Source: Rhodoferax sp. (GTDB lineage Bacteria > Pseudomonadota > Gammaproteobacteria > Burkholderiales > Burkholderiaceae_C). From it: a stretch of DNA of 64,000 nucleotides. Position 1 is the first letter of the stretch, and the number at the start of each line of letters is the position of its first letter. Location of the stretch: contig NZ_JAQTXM010000015.1 of NCBI RefSeq assembly GCF_028688795.1, positions 57,352 through 121,351 of the forward strand. The letters run 5' to 3'. A program made the translations under genes and the position numbers. This document shows positions 37,116 to 45,867 of the stretch, piece after piece. The notes under the pieces were generated by a model that saw only the letters and a list, made by a program, of their open reading frames with translations, was not told the DNA's origin and made no database searches.

Positions 37116-37433
37116 CTAGTCGTCTGGGTTCACCGCGGCTCCGGCAGCGGCTCCGCCCAGTGCGCCGGCAACCGCACCCAGCGAGGCGCCGACCAAAGCG
37201 CCTACAGGGCCAGCCACCACAACGCCGATGGCGACGCCCGTGGCAGCACCTGCCATCACGCCGCCACCGATCAGCACCGAGTTGGCCTCGCGCTCGACAT
37301 CCTGGGGTTCTAGCGCGGTCTGCGCTGCAGCATCCGGGTCTTGCGACGGAATACCGTGGCCGGGGTTGGCCTGTTCAGCAAGGTCTCCGTCAACAGGTGT
37401 GGTGTTGGACGGTGGGGTGGTCAGTGGGTTCAT
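37116..37433 (-). CDS. Small glycine-zipper protein
   Basis: A 105-residue protein with a polar N-terminal half (prolines, aspartates) and a C-terminal glycine/alanine-rich membrane-like segment (GGGVMAGAATGVAIGVVVAG, then GALVGASLGAVAGALGGAAA). This glycine-zipper pattern suggests helix packing in a membrane. No signal peptide is evident. A GGAGAAA ribosome site precedes the ATG. The family function is unknown. Confidence 0.65.
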   Translation of the reverse strand: MNPLTTPPSNTTPVDGDLAEQANPGHGIPSQDPDAAAQTALEPQDVEREANSVLIGGGVMAGAATGVAIGVVVAGPVGALVGASLGAVAGALGGAAAGAAVNPDD

Positions 37434-37726
37434 AGGTTTCTCCTGGTTCAGCTGACGGTGGCATGGGCATCAGGCTCGGTCCGCAAACTGTTGTATGACG
37501 GTACGCCCCGGGAACGGGCCCGTCGGTGCGACAGCGTACGGATGCTGATCACTGTGCACAGTTCTCAGAAACAGAGTCAGTCAAGCTGCTCCGGCGCTGC
37601 GCTGTCATCAGGCTGCACATGGCGATCTGTGCCTGTGTTGGCTGGCGTACCGACGCATTTGTGCATGCGCGGTGCAATACACCTTCTATCCATCGTCTCA
37701 ATTGAGTTGGTTTTGAAGGAGTCAAG
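37434..37726. other. Intergenic region before the alternative oxidase leader
   Basis: A 293-bp stretch between divergent genes. No convincing coding sequence was found; an antisense frame of 110 codons looks like a chance reading. Promoters for the divergent glycine-zipper and alternative oxidase genes are expected here, but no clear consensus was identified. Confidence 0.5.
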
Positions 37727-37771
37727 ATGAATCAAAATTTTCCCCAAAGTACGGAGCGCCGTTGCAGATGA
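37727..37771 (+). CDS. Possible 14-residue leader peptide upstream of alternative oxidase
   Basis: A strong AAGGAG ribosome site lies five bases before an ATG reading [14 protein letters not shown] and a stop. The stop overlaps the next ATG as ATGA. The combination of a strong site and overlap suggests real translation, perhaps as a regulatory leader. No similarity is recognised. Confidence 0.4.
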   Translation: MNQNFPQSTERRCR

Positions 37772-37893
37772 GCCATCAAAAACAAGAAAGCAAGACGCTC
37801 CATCGGCAAGAAGCCGGTTCAGCAATCCATCTAGCCCAATGTTTCCAACTCGGTTTTTGCACTGGGCTGGACGTCTGGGGACATAAGTTGTGA
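37768..37893 (+). CDS. Possible 41-residue upstream ORF overlapping alternative oxidase
   Basis: Starts at the ATG overlapping the stop of the 14-residue ORF and reads [20 protein letters not shown] onward. It ends at a TGA that overlaps the GTG start of the alternative oxidase (GTGA). It is in a different frame from the oxidase. It may couple translation from the strong upstream ribosome site to the oxidase start. No family is recognised. Confidence 0.4.
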   Translation: MSHQKQESKTLHRQEAGSAIHLAQCFQLGFCTGLDVWGHKL

Positions 37894-38513
37894 TTGACGC
37901 TGAACCCATCCAACATCGAAAACCAGTGTGTTTTCGTGACCGATTTGCCTACAGACTGGTCAAGTTCATGCGCTTCTTTGCTGACGCGTTTTTCTCAAAA
38001 CGTTACGGCAGTCGCGCCGTCGTGCTGGAAACCGTGGCTGCTGTGCCGGGCATGGTGGGCGGCACGCTGCAGCATTTGCGGGCGCTGCGCCTGATGAAAA
38101 GTGACGGGGGCTGGATTCGCGTGCTGCTCGATGAAGCAGAAAATGAACGCATGCATTTGATGACCTTCATTGAAATTGCACAGCCAACGCGGCTGGAGCG
38201 GCTGCTTGTTCTTCTGGTGCAAGGTGTTTTTTACAACCTGTTCTTCGTGCTCTATGTGTTCTCCCCCAGCACCGCTCACCGGATTGTGGGTTACCTGGAG
38301 GAAGAGGCGGTTTATAGCTACACCGAATACCTGGCAGGCGTCGATGATGGCACTTACCCGAATGTGCCAGCGCCCCAGGTCGCCATCGATTACTGGAAGT
38401 TGGCACCAGGCACCGCGCTGCGTGACGTCATCGTCGTGATCCGTTCCGATGAGGCACACCACCGCGATGTCAACCACCAATTTGCCGATGAACTAGCAGG
38501 TGGCCAGGCGTGA
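37890..38513 (+). CDS. aox: Alternative oxidase (cyanide-insensitive ubiquinol oxidase)
   Basis: Di-iron monotopic membrane enzyme oxidising ubiquinol and reducing oxygen to water without proton pumping. The 207-residue protein carries the AOX iron-ligand motifs: [43 protein letters not shown] and [12 protein letters not shown]. The length is near that of known bacterial AOX. The start GTG overlaps a small upstream ORF. AOX genes are patchily distributed in bacteria, often tied to nitric-oxide or oxidative stress; the stress-protein neighbours here agree with that. Confidence 0.93.
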   Translation: MIDAEPIQHRKPVCFRDRFAYRLVKFMRFFADAFFSKRYGSRAVVLETVAAVPGMVGGTLQHLRALRLMKSDGGWIRVLLDEAENERMHLMTFIEIAQPTRLERLLVLLVQGVFYNLFFVLYVFSPSTAHRIVGYLEEEAVYSYTEYLAGVDDGTYPNVPAPQVAIDYWKLAPGTALRDVIVVIRSDEAHHRDVNHQFADELAGGQA

Positions 38514-38661
38514 CGTGATGCTGGTAACTTGGGGTATGTAACTCGCCATCAGCCCGGACACACGCGCTTACAAAGGAAACAGTTTGAGTACATGCCATGT
38601 CATCGTTCGCGCGTTTAATAAATTCACTCGCCAAAAGGCGATTTACTTCACGGAAAACTTG

Positions 38662-39144
38662 ATGAACATGACCCAAACCCCCAACCGAATCCATCCCTTA
38701 TTGGCCGCCGCTGCGGTATCTGTCACCTTGGTGAGCCTGGTCGGCATTGCCGCCATGACGGACGTGCTGCCGAAATCTCACAGCACTTCTATAGATGCAT
38801 CACATCAGACTGGCTTGGTGTATGCGGCACCCGCGCCGTTGGTGGCCACACCTGTCAAAAGCGCCTTGGAGGCACCACGGAGCAAACCTGTCGTGCACCA
38901 AACCTCGCAGGCGGTGGTGCAGCGGCCAGCGCAACAGCCGGCTCGGCATTATTCGGCAGCGCCTTCGCAGCCGCCCGCCGCAAAGGTGACTCAAAACAGC
39001 CCGGTGGGCATCGGCGTGGGCGCGGTGGTGGGTGGCTTGCTGGGGAATCAGGTGGGTGGCGGCAACGGGAAAACCCTGGCCACCATTGTTGGCGCCGTGG
39101 GCGGGGGCTACCTTGGCAACGAAATCGCCAAGAAAAATCAGTAA
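38662..39144 (+). CDS. Glycine-zipper 2TM-domain envelope protein
   Basis: The 160-residue protein has an N-terminal membrane segment (LLAAAAVSVTLVSLVGIAAM), a proline/alanine/glutamine-rich linker and a C-terminal glycine-zipper 2TM domain (VGIGVGAVVGGLLGNQVGGGNGKTLATIVGAVGG). It resembles SlyB/Rick_17kDa-type surface proteins but without a clear lipobox. The ATG at 38662 was chosen because the upstream extension of 26 codons is not family-like. Confidence 0.78.
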   Translation: MNMTQTPNRIHPLLAAAAVSVTLVSLVGIAAMTDVLPKSHSTSIDASHQTGLVYAAPAPLVATPVKSALEAPRSKPVVHQTSQAVVQRPAQQPARHYSAAPSQPPAAKVTQNSPVGIGVGAVVGGLLGNQVGGGNGKTLATIVGAVGGGYLGNEIAKKNQ

Positions 39145-39157
39145 CCGCCTGCGGGTT

Positions 39158-39997
39158 TTATGGCCTTGAGCCACTGGCTGACGTGCAGAACCTATCGCCG
39201 TCCCGCCGTCCAAGGTCGAAAGTGGCTTGCAGCGCGGCATCGTTGGTGTAGTCCCACGCGCCGGCCGGGATGGGTTGTGACGGCTGCACATAGGTGCGCC
39301 CCTCAACCCTTGGTAAATTTGGAAATTGCCGGGTCAGAAGCACCAGCGTCTGGCCGTTTTTTTGTGGCACGCCGTCGGTTGGTACATTGCTGACCAGGCC
39401 GCCATCGAAGATGGCACGGCCGTTGTGCTTGGCTTGAGGCGTTAGCGGTGGCACGCATGAGGACGCAATGATCAGGTCGGCCAGCTCGTTTGGGGTCGCG
39501 CATTCCCGCACCGACAAGTAGAGCGGCTTGAAGCCAACGCGGCGCCCCCCGCAAGCGTGCACCGCTTTGGTGTTGCAGGCATCCAGCCCGACCGCCACCA
39601 TGCCCAGTAAAAACGCCAGTCGACCTGTGGCCCATTGCGGTGGGCAGGCAATCAACACAAAGATTTCAGGCCCATGGTGCAAGCGTGTCAGGGCCTGCCC
39701 GTCGATGCTGCCAAGGATCGCGTTGCGGTACAACTTGCCATGTGGGAAGACGGGCTGCTTGTGCAGCAGGTTGGCCAGGTAGAGATTGCGCTGGTTGTCG
39801 GCAATGGCTTGCTTGAATCCTGCAAAACCGTGGTCAAAGGTGCCGGCAAACAGCGCGCAGGCCATGGCCGAGCCGGCGCTCACCGACACCACCCCTGACG
39901 GTTTCAAATCCAGTTCGTTGGCAGCGACTGACCAGAACCCGGCCTGCCAGAAACAGCGGTTGCCGCCGCCCGCAAAGACGATGTTGTCAAAGTGCAC
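39158..39997 (-). CDS. Patatin-like phospholipase
   Basis: The 279-residue protein shows the patatin layout: oxyanion-hole motif FAGGGNRCFWQAGF, nucleophile elbow VSVSAGSAM with the catalytic serine (GxSxG-like), and the DGG motif IFDGGLVSNVPTDGV providing the catalytic aspartate. It probably releases fatty acids from phospholipids. A GTG start at 39997 with a GGGGGG site is preferred; a longer reading would overlap the divergent glyoxalase-like gene. No signal peptide is seen. Confidence 0.85.
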   Translation of the reverse strand: MHFDNIVFAGGGNRCFWQAGFWSVAANELDLKPSGVVSVSAGSAMACALFAGTFDHGFAGFKQAIADNQRNLYLANLLHKQPVFPHGKLYRNAILGSIDGQALTRLHHGPEIFVLIACPPQWATGRLAFLLGMVAVGLDACNTKAVHACGGRRVGFKPLYLSVRECATPNELADLIIASSCVPPLTPQAKHNGRAIFDGGLVSNVPTDGVPQKNGQTLVLLTRQFPNLPRVEGRTYVQPSQPIPAGAWDYTNDAALQATFDLGRRDGDRFCTSASGSRP

Positions 39998-40108
39998 GGT
40001 ATATGCCCCCCGAAAACCCTGAAAGTTACGCCCAGAGGCGGGAGGGCGATTGCGAAATCTCAACGGTCCATACCGATGACCCTTCCCGCGGGATGGTATG
40101 GTCAGGCC

Positions 40109-40816
40109 ATGAAAACACAAATTGATCACCTGGTTGTCGTGGCCCAAACCCTTGAACTTGGGGTGCAGTGGTGCGAAGCCACCTTAGGCATCACGCCGGC
40201 CCCGGGTGGCGAGCACGCCCAGCACGGCACCCACAACCGCTTGTTCAAAATAGCCACGCCCACTTACCCGCTGGCCTATTTTGAAATCATTGCCATCAAC
40301 CCCGGTGCCAAGCGCACCGGCAGTGCGACGGCGAGCCGCTGGTTTGACATGGACGACGCCAAGCTGCAAGCCGCTGTGGCCATTGAGCCGCGTCTGGTGC
40401 ACTTTGTGGCCAGCACCGATGACCTGCAGGCGGCCCGTACGGCCTTGAAAGCCCAGGGCATTGACCGCGGCCCGGCCGTGCAGTCCAGCCGCCATTCGCG
40501 CCGAGGTGTGCTGCAGTGGCAAATCACCGTGCGCGAAGACGGCCAGCGCCTGTTTGACGGCACCCTGCCGAGCCTGATTCAGTGGGGCAAGCCAGATGCC
40601 GCCGAGCCATTGCGCCTGCACCCGCGCAACACCTTGCCGCGCTCCGGGGTGACACTGCAGAGCCTGGCCATCAGCCACCCCACAGCGCCTAAGCTGCAGG
40701 CGGCTTATGAGGCCATCGGGCTCACCGGTGTTGAGGTATCAGCAGGTCCGGCCAACCTGATTGCCACGCTGCACACGCCCAAAGGCACGGTCGCGTTGCA
40801 GAGCCATGGCATTTAG
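40109..40816 (+). CDS. Glyoxalase-like (VOC fold) domain protein
   Basis: The 235-residue protein begins MKTQIDHLVVVAQTLELGVQ, typical of the Glyoxalase_3-like group. It has GEHAQHGTHNRLFKI with histidine ligand candidates and YFEIIAINP. Such proteins are metal-dependent or cofactor-free lyases or dioxygenases; the substrate is unknown. The ATG at 40109 has a TCAGG site, and a longer upstream reading was rejected. Confidence 0.78.
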   Translation: MKTQIDHLVVVAQTLELGVQWCEATLGITPAPGGEHAQHGTHNRLFKIATPTYPLAYFEIIAINPGAKRTGSATASRWFDMDDAKLQAAVAIEPRLVHFVASTDDLQAARTALKAQGIDRGPAVQSSRHSRRGVLQWQITVREDGQRLFDGTLPSLIQWGKPDAAEPLRLHPRNTLPRSGVTLQSLAISHPTAPKLQAAYEAIGLTGVEVSAGPANLIATLHTPKGTVALQSHGI

Positions 40817-40888
40817 CGGCCACGTCAGGCGGTAGCCACTACACTCGGGCCGCCGTCAAATTCCTGCTACTTTTCTTGCCACTTTCCC

Positions 40889-41494
40889 ATGGATATTTTT
40901 GTTGTTGTTGCCCTGCTGGCCTTCGGCGTGCATGTGTTCAAGACGCGCGAGCAAAAGGAGCGCATTGCCTTGCTGGGCAGCTATCTGGGCAAGTTCCAGA
41001 TTGAAAAACTGATGCAGGACGTGTTGGATGGCTACCAGCGCGCCCTGGGTGAGTCAGACACCGACCGCCAGGCGCAGGTGTGGCGCTATCTGGAGCCACA
41101 AGAGCGGACCCTGGCGGCGCAGTTCGCTCGCTTTGCGCTGGACTTTGCCGAAGTTTATGAAGCCCGGGCGCGCGTGAGCCGTTTGCCGATGGCGCTGCCG
41201 TTTGTGTCGCTGGCCTTTCCAGGCAGCACCTTTGATTTGCGTAAACTCATGAGCGTGCATGACCAAGGCATCAGCCGCGCGGTGGCCAACAGCAATGGCC
41301 AGGACCCCAAGCGCAAGGCCTTTACCCTGATGGCCGAGTTGCTGCTGATGCAACACAGCTGCCACTGGTTTTGTCGCTCCAAAATAGTGGCATCCGCCCG
41401 CATGATGGCGCGGCACAAAACCGCACATGCCCAGCTGCTGGCCTCGGTGAGTCCAGAAACACGGCTGGCCTATGCAGCCGTGGTCGGTCAGTGA
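40889..41494 (+). CDS. Conserved hypothetical protein
   Basis: I do not recognise this 201-residue protein. It starts with a short hydrophobic segment (MDIFVVVALLAFGVHVF) that could be an N-terminal anchor. The rest is helical and soluble-looking, with conserved-looking stretches LGKFQIEKLMQDVLDGYQRALGE and QVWRYLEPQERTLAAQFARFA. A His/Cys-containing HSCHWFCRSKIV lies near the C-terminus. The codon usage matches its neighbours. It stands between the glyoxalase-like gene and the pseudouridine synthase with no operon signal. Confidence 0.7.
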   Translation: MDIFVVVALLAFGVHVFKTREQKERIALLGSYLGKFQIEKLMQDVLDGYQRALGESDTDRQAQVWRYLEPQERTLAAQFARFALDFAEVYEARARVSRLPMALPFVSLAFPGSTFDLRKLMSVHDQGISRAVANSNGQDPKRKAFTLMAELLLMQHSCHWFCRSKIVASARMMARHKTAHAQLLASVSPETRLAYAAVVGQ

Positions 41495-41565
41495 ATGTGC
41501 TGGCTGTTTTAAGCGTGTCAGTGTGAACCCGATGGGTCATCCATGCCCCCCGCGTTCCCTGGTTG

Positions 41566-41630
41566 ATTTATATATAAAATGAGCCTCTAGCCCTTATTAA
41601 ATAAGCGCTACCAGCTACTAATTAAATAGC
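41566..41630. repeat. Dispersed repeat, copy 8
   Basis: GAGCCTCTAGCCCTTATTAA followed by ATAAGCGCTACCAGCTACTA, flanked by AT-rich ends. It is one of the best-preserved copies and ends immediately before the start codon of the pseudouridine synthase gene, so it contributes to that gene's leader and ribosome-site region. Confidence 0.8.
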
Positions 41631-41632
41631 AT

Positions 41633-42622
41633 ATGCCAAACACCCCTAACCCCCCCGTTTTTCGTCGCGCTGCGCCACCCGCTGCCAAGGCAGCGCTGCC
41701 TGCAGGCCAAAGCAACACGGCGGCCGTTGGCCCCAATGGCACGCTGCGCCTGAACAAGCGCATGGCTGAGCTGGGCCTGGCGTCACGCCGTGAAGCCGAC
41801 GAATGGATTGGCAAGGGCTGGGTCAAGGTGAACGGCCGAGTGGCTGAAATGGGCATGCAGGTGACGCCCGATGTGCGCATTGAGGTCGACAAACAAGCCA
41901 CCGGTGCGCAGGCCAAACAGGTCACGGTGCTGATCAACAAGCCGCTGGGTTTGGTGAGCGGGCAAGCCGAAGACGGCCACGAGCCCGCCATCACCCTGGT
42001 GCAGCCGCAAAACCGCTGGGCTGAAGACAACGCGCGCTTTTTCTTTCACGTAAGCCAGCTCAAAAGCCTGGTGCCCGCCGGCCGGCTTGACATCGATTCG
42101 ACCGGCCTCTTGGTGCTGACGCAAGACGGCCGGGTGGCGCGCCAGTTGATTGGTGAAGACGCCGTGATGGAAAAAGAGTACCTGGTGCGCGTGGTCTACA
42201 CCGGCGTCATCAACGCGGCAGCGGCCAACTCAGCGGCTGCCACCTATGCTGCTGCGCCCGGTGCGCGGGCGCGCTCAGCTCAGGCCACGCAGCCTGGCCA
42301 GGTCACCCAGCTCAGCCGCATTGACGACGATGACCCCGTCAGCCAGGATGTGCAATCCGTCTTTCCGGCCGAAAAACTGGCCTTGTTACGCCACGGCCTG
42401 AGCCTGGATGGCCAAGCCTTGCAGCGCGCCAAGGTCGAATGGCAAAACCCCGAGCAACTGCGCTTTGTGCTCACCGAGGGCAAAAAGCGCCAGATTCGCC
42501 GCATGTGTGAACAAGTCGGCCTGAAAGTGGTCGGCTTGAAACGCGTGCGCGTGGGCAACGTCATGCTTGGCAATTTGCCGGTAGGCCAGTGGCGCTATTT
42601 GCAGCCGCACGAGCATTTCTGA
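41633..42622 (+). CDS. rRNA large-subunit pseudouridine synthase (RluF/RluB type)
   Basis: Isomerises uridine in 23S rRNA. The 329-residue protein has an S4 RNA-binding domain (LRLNKRMAELGLASRREADEWI, about residues 38-100) and a catalytic domain with LVPAGRLDIDSTGLLVLT containing the catalytic aspartate. The C-terminal GKKRQIRRMCEQVGLKVVGLKRVRVG is typical. An alanine-rich insert (about residues 200-240) is unusual and variable. The target uridine cannot be assigned by eye. A dispersed repeat abuts the start. Confidence 0.88.
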   Translation: MPNTPNPPVFRRAAPPAAKAALPAGQSNTAAVGPNGTLRLNKRMAELGLASRREADEWIGKGWVKVNGRVAEMGMQVTPDVRIEVDKQATGAQAKQVTVLINKPLGLVSGQAEDGHEPAITLVQPQNRWAEDNARFFFHVSQLKSLVPAGRLDIDSTGLLVLTQDGRVARQLIGEDAVMEKEYLVRVVYTGVINAAAANSAAATYAAAPGARARSAQATQPGQVTQLSRIDDDDPVSQDVQSVFPAEKLALLRHGLSLDGQALQRAKVEWQNPEQLRFVLTEGKKRQIRRMCEQVGLKVVGLKRVRVGNVMLGNLPVGQWRYLQPHEHF

Positions 42623-42752
42623 ACCAGCTCTGCCCCAACTGATCGTCGGATGTTGGTCGTGCCCCCAAAGCTATCATTGGCGACTCACCGCGATCAGGGC
42701 GACTGTGGTGCAGGCGCAAACAAAATAACTTTCTCTCTTTAAGGAAACACCC

Positions 42753-43733
42753 ATGAAATTCTTCTCCGGTACTTTGACTGCTCTGGCTTGCGCCGCCAGT
42801 CTGGCCTTTGCTTTGCCTGCGCTGGCTGCAGAAAAGGTGAACATCGGTGTTGTCACCGGCCCAACCTTTGTCCACACGGTTGCAGCGAACAAGTTCAAGG
42901 AAGAAGTCGACAAGGCCTTGCCTGGCAAGTACGACGTGGTGGTGCACCACTCGGCGGCGTTGGGCAGCGAGACTCAGGTGCTGCAACAGCTGCAACTGGG
43001 CACAGTGCAGATGAGCGTGACCACGACTGGCCCGATCGAAGCCTTTGTGCCGGAAGTCAAGGCGTTGGAGCTTCCCTTCCTGTTCAGCTCTTATGAATCC
43101 ACCGACAAGGTGCTGGACGGCCCCATTGGCCAGGACCTGCTTAAACGCTTTGACAAAGCGGGCCTGGTGGGCATGCACTTTTTGGACAATGGCTTTCGCA
43201 ATGTGACCAACTCCAAGGTGGCAGTCAAGAGTCCAGATGACCTTAAGGGCATGAAGATCCGCACCATGGAGTCGCCAACCCATCTCGCCATCTGGCGCGC
43301 CCTTGGTGCCAACCCGACGCCGATGGCATGGCCCATCACCACCCAGTTGCAGCAAGGCGTGCTGGATGGTCAGGAAAATCCGATTTCTGTGATTTCTGCC
43401 GCCAAGCTCAACGAATCGGGCCAAAAATACCTGTCGCTGACACGCCACGTCTACTCGGCGTTGGTATTTGTGGGCAGCAAGGCCTTCATGGACAAGCTGC
43501 CTGGCGCCGACCGAAAGGTGTTTATGGATGCGGCCAAAACAGCTTCATTAGCAGGCCGCAAGTTTGTGCGTGACAACGAAGCCAGCCAACTCGCCGCCCT
43601 TAAGGCTGCGGGCATGCAGGTGGTGGACACCCCCGATCTGGCAGCTTTCCGCGCCAAGACCGAGCCGGTGTACGCGTCTCTGAGCGGCGACACCAAGAAG
43701 ATCGTTGACGAGATCCGCAAGACTGCCAAATAA
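42753..43733 (+). CDS. dctP: TRAP transporter solute-binding protein, DctP family
   Basis: Periplasmic receptor of a tripartite Na+-driven carboxylate importer. The 326-residue protein has a signal peptide (MKFFSGTLTALACAASLAFA, cleaved near ALAAEKV) and DctP motifs: HSAALGSETQVLQQLQLGTVQM, KIRTMESPTHLAIWRALGA with the carboxylate-binding arginine, and MAWPITTQLQQGVLDGQENP. An AAGGAAA ribosome site precedes it. It is followed by dctQ and dctM homologues. Confidence 0.93.
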   Translation: MKFFSGTLTALACAASLAFALPALAAEKVNIGVVTGPTFVHTVAANKFKEEVDKALPGKYDVVVHHSAALGSETQVLQQLQLGTVQMSVTTTGPIEAFVPEVKALELPFLFSSYESTDKVLDGPIGQDLLKRFDKAGLVGMHFLDNGFRNVTNSKVAVKSPDDLKGMKIRTMESPTHLAIWRALGANPTPMAWPITTQLQQGVLDGQENPISVISAAKLNESGQKYLSLTRHVYSALVFVGSKAFMDKLPGADRKVFMDAAKTASLAGRKFVRDNEASQLAALKAAGMQVVDTPDLAAFRAKTEPVYASLSGDTKKIVDEIRKTAK

Positions 43734-43749
43734 ATACAAGCCAGTGGGT

Positions 43750-43822
43750 GCTGTCATGGCGGACCTGATTCGCCATCCCGGTTTTTAGGACGGGGATCCC
43801 GGATCAAGCCCGGGGCGACAGC
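43750..43822. repeat. REP-like palindromic element between dctP and dctQ
   Basis: Bounded by GCTGTC and GACAGC, with internal hairpins ATGGCG/CGCCAT and a GATCCCGGATC-rich half ending CCCGGGGCGACAGC. The CCCCGGGCTTGATCCGGG core (on the other strand) is a common proteobacterial repeat. In this position the hairpins could protect the dctP message and lower permease expression; that is inference. Confidence 0.6.
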
Positions 43823-43840
43823 TAACCGCTTCCAAATTTC

Positions 43841-44356
43841 ATGAACATTCATCACAGGCTGCTGGCGGTCAGCAACCTCGTCAATCATTGGGTCGAGCGG
43901 GTTTTATTGCTCATGGGCGTTGTTATTTCCGTGATCCTGTTTGTCCAGGTGATTGCCCGCTACAGCGGCCATTCGCTGGCCTGGTCAGAAGAAGTGGGCC
44001 GATACCTGCTGGTGGCCACCACCTTTCTGGGGGCCACCGTGGCCTATAAGCGCGCCCACTTCATCGGTTTGGCGGGTTTTGGTGCGCGCTTTGGTCGGCT
44101 GATGGAGAAATTCATTTTTCGCGGCCTGCAAGTGCTCACGTTGGCCTGTTTTTGCCTGATCTCCTGGTATGGCGTGATTTACACACTGAAGGCCTGGGAG
44201 CAGACCTCGACCGCGATGCAGATGCCCATGTCGCTGCCCATCTCTGTGCTGCCCATTTCGGGTGTGATTTTTTTGCTCCATGTGCTGACCGACATGAGCA
44301 AGCGCCACACCTCCCGGCTGGATGAGCAAGCGGACGACGAGGACGGCGCACCATGA
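43841..44356 (+). CDS. dctQ: TRAP transporter small permease, DctQ family
   Basis: The 171-residue inner-membrane protein has four hydrophobic spans, including VLLLMGVVISVILFVQVIARYSG and LLVATTFLGATVAYKRAHFIG. The SLAWSEEVGRYLLV motif before the second span is typical of DctQ. Its stop overlaps the dctM start by 4 bp (ATGA). Confidence 0.9.
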   Translation: MNIHHRLLAVSNLVNHWVERVLLLMGVVISVILFVQVIARYSGHSLAWSEEVGRYLLVATTFLGATVAYKRAHFIGLAGFGARFGRLMEKFIFRGLQVLTLACFCLISWYGVIYTLKAWEQTSTAMQMPMSLPISVLPISGVIFLLHVLTDMSKRHTSRLDEQADDEDGAP

Positions 44357-45657
44357 TCATCATCTTGCTGTTTGTACTGATGTTCTCGCTGATGGCGCTG
44401 GGCCTGCCCATTGCGCTGGCCATTGGCCTGCCCGCCATCGGGCTGATCGTCACGCCCGGTGTGTTTCCGGACGTGGTGACGGTGGCCGCCCTAGGCCAAA
44501 CCATCGTGCAGCAACTGTTTTCCGGCGTTGACTCGTTTGACCTGTTGGCCGTGCCATTGTTCATGATTGCTGGCGCGCTGATGGAGCACGGCGGCATCTC
44601 GCGCCGCCTGATCGACTTTGCCAACAGCCTAGTGGGCTGGGCGCCCGGCGGGCTGGCGGCGGCGGCGATTGTGGCCTCGATGATCATTGCCGGCATTTCC
44701 GGATCGGCCGCAGCAGATACCGCGGCGATTGGCGCGGTGGTCATCCCGGCCATGATCCGCCAGGGTTACCCGGCGCCGTTTGCGGCTGCCGTGGTGGCGG
44801 CAGGCGGGGCCATTGGCATCATCATCCCGCCGTCGATCCCGATGGTGATTTTTGGTTTCATGACCAACATCTCGACCTCGCAACTGTTTGCCGGGGGGCT
44901 GATGGTGGGTTTGCTGCTGGGTGTGTCGTTCATCACCGTGGCGGTTTGGATCTCTTGGCACAAGGGGTACGGCCAGCGCACGCCGTTTTGCTGGCGCGAG
45001 GTGGCAACCACCGGGCGTTCGGCGCTATGGTCTTTGGGTGCGCCAGTGGTGGTGCTGGGCGGCATCTTGAGCGGCATCGTGACGGTGACCGAAGCTGCAG
45101 CGCTGGCTGTGTTTTACGCGCTGCTGGTGGGCACGGTGATCAATCGCGAGCTGGCCTGGAAGAGTCTGCCGCAACTCATCATCAAATCGCAGGTGGCGGC
45201 GGCGGGCATTTTGTTCATCATCGCCATGGCCAAGGTGTTTGGCTGGCTGCTGGCGATGCAACAGGGCGCGCAGTTGTTGGACGGTTTTGTCAACTCGCTG
45301 TCGCTGCCGCCAGTGGGCTTGCTGCTGCTGGTGATGGGCTTGCTGCTGCTGGTGGGCTGCGTGATGGAAACCACCGCGGCGCTGCTGCTGGTGGTGCCGG
45401 TGCTGGCGCTGTTGACGCCGCAGATGATGATTGACCCGGTGCAGTTTGGCGTGCTGGTTGTGATGAACCTGGCCATTGGCATGATGACGCCTCCGGTGGG
45501 CATTTGCCTATTTGTCAGCTGCGGTATTGCCAATGTGAGTCTGGGCAAAATCTCGCGCGCGGTGGTGCCATTGGTGGTGGTGGCCATGCTGGACTTGTTG
45601 ATTGCCGCCCTGTGGTCGCCGCTGACGATGTGGCTACCCACCCTGATTTACCGATAG
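44353..45657 (+). CDS. dctM: TRAP transporter large permease, DctM family
   Basis: The 434-residue protein has about twelve spans and forms the transport channel. Conserved segments are GISGSAAADTAAIGAVVIPAM and GGAIGIIIPPSIPMVIFG, plus the C-terminal MNLAIGMMTPPVGICLF. It completes the DctPQM set. A terminator lies just after its stop. The substrate is probably a dicarboxylate or other organic acid. Confidence 0.93.
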   Translation: MIIILLFVLMFSLMALGLPIALAIGLPAIGLIVTPGVFPDVVTVAALGQTIVQQLFSGVDSFDLLAVPLFMIAGALMEHGGISRRLIDFANSLVGWAPGGLAAAAIVASMIIAGISGSAAADTAAIGAVVIPAMIRQGYPAPFAAAVVAAGGAIGIIIPPSIPMVIFGFMTNISTSQLFAGGLMVGLLLGVSFITVAVWISWHKGYGQRTPFCWREVATTGRSALWSLGAPVVVLGGILSGIVTVTEAAALAVFYALLVGTVINRELAWKSLPQLIIKSQVAAAGILFIIAMAKVFGWLLAMQQGAQLLDGFVNSLSLPPVGLLLLVMGLLLLVGCVMETTAALLLVVPVLALLTPQMMIDPVQFGVLVVMNLAIGMMTPPVGICLFVSCGIANVSLGKISRAVVPLVVVAMLDLLIAALWSPLTMWLPTLIYR

Positions 45658-45665
45658 ATGTTATT

Positions 45666-45691
45666 AAAAGAGGCCCTCAGGGGCCTTTTTT
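45666..45691 (+). terminator. Rho-independent terminator after dctM
   Basis: A stem AGGCCC / GGGCCT with loop TCAG is followed by six T and preceded by A-rich sequence that can extend the stem. It lies nine bases past the dctM stop. Confidence 0.8.
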
Positions 45692-45867
45692 GTGGGTGGC
45701 GATGTGCGTGGCTTACACCTTGCGTTGGCGAATCGACGCGGCCAGACCCGCCAAACCGAGTATTTTGAGCAGGTGACTTTTGGCAGTGTCGTGTTGCCCG
45801 GCATGCTGATGCGCTGGCCGGGCCTCGGCGTTTTGCTGGCAAGCGTGTGACTTTGCCACAATGGCGC

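Noticed and set aside
37577..37909. Minus-strand frame of 110 codons upstream of the alternative oxidase
   Set aside because: No family, no ribosome site, and it would overlap the oxidase leader region; treated as chance.
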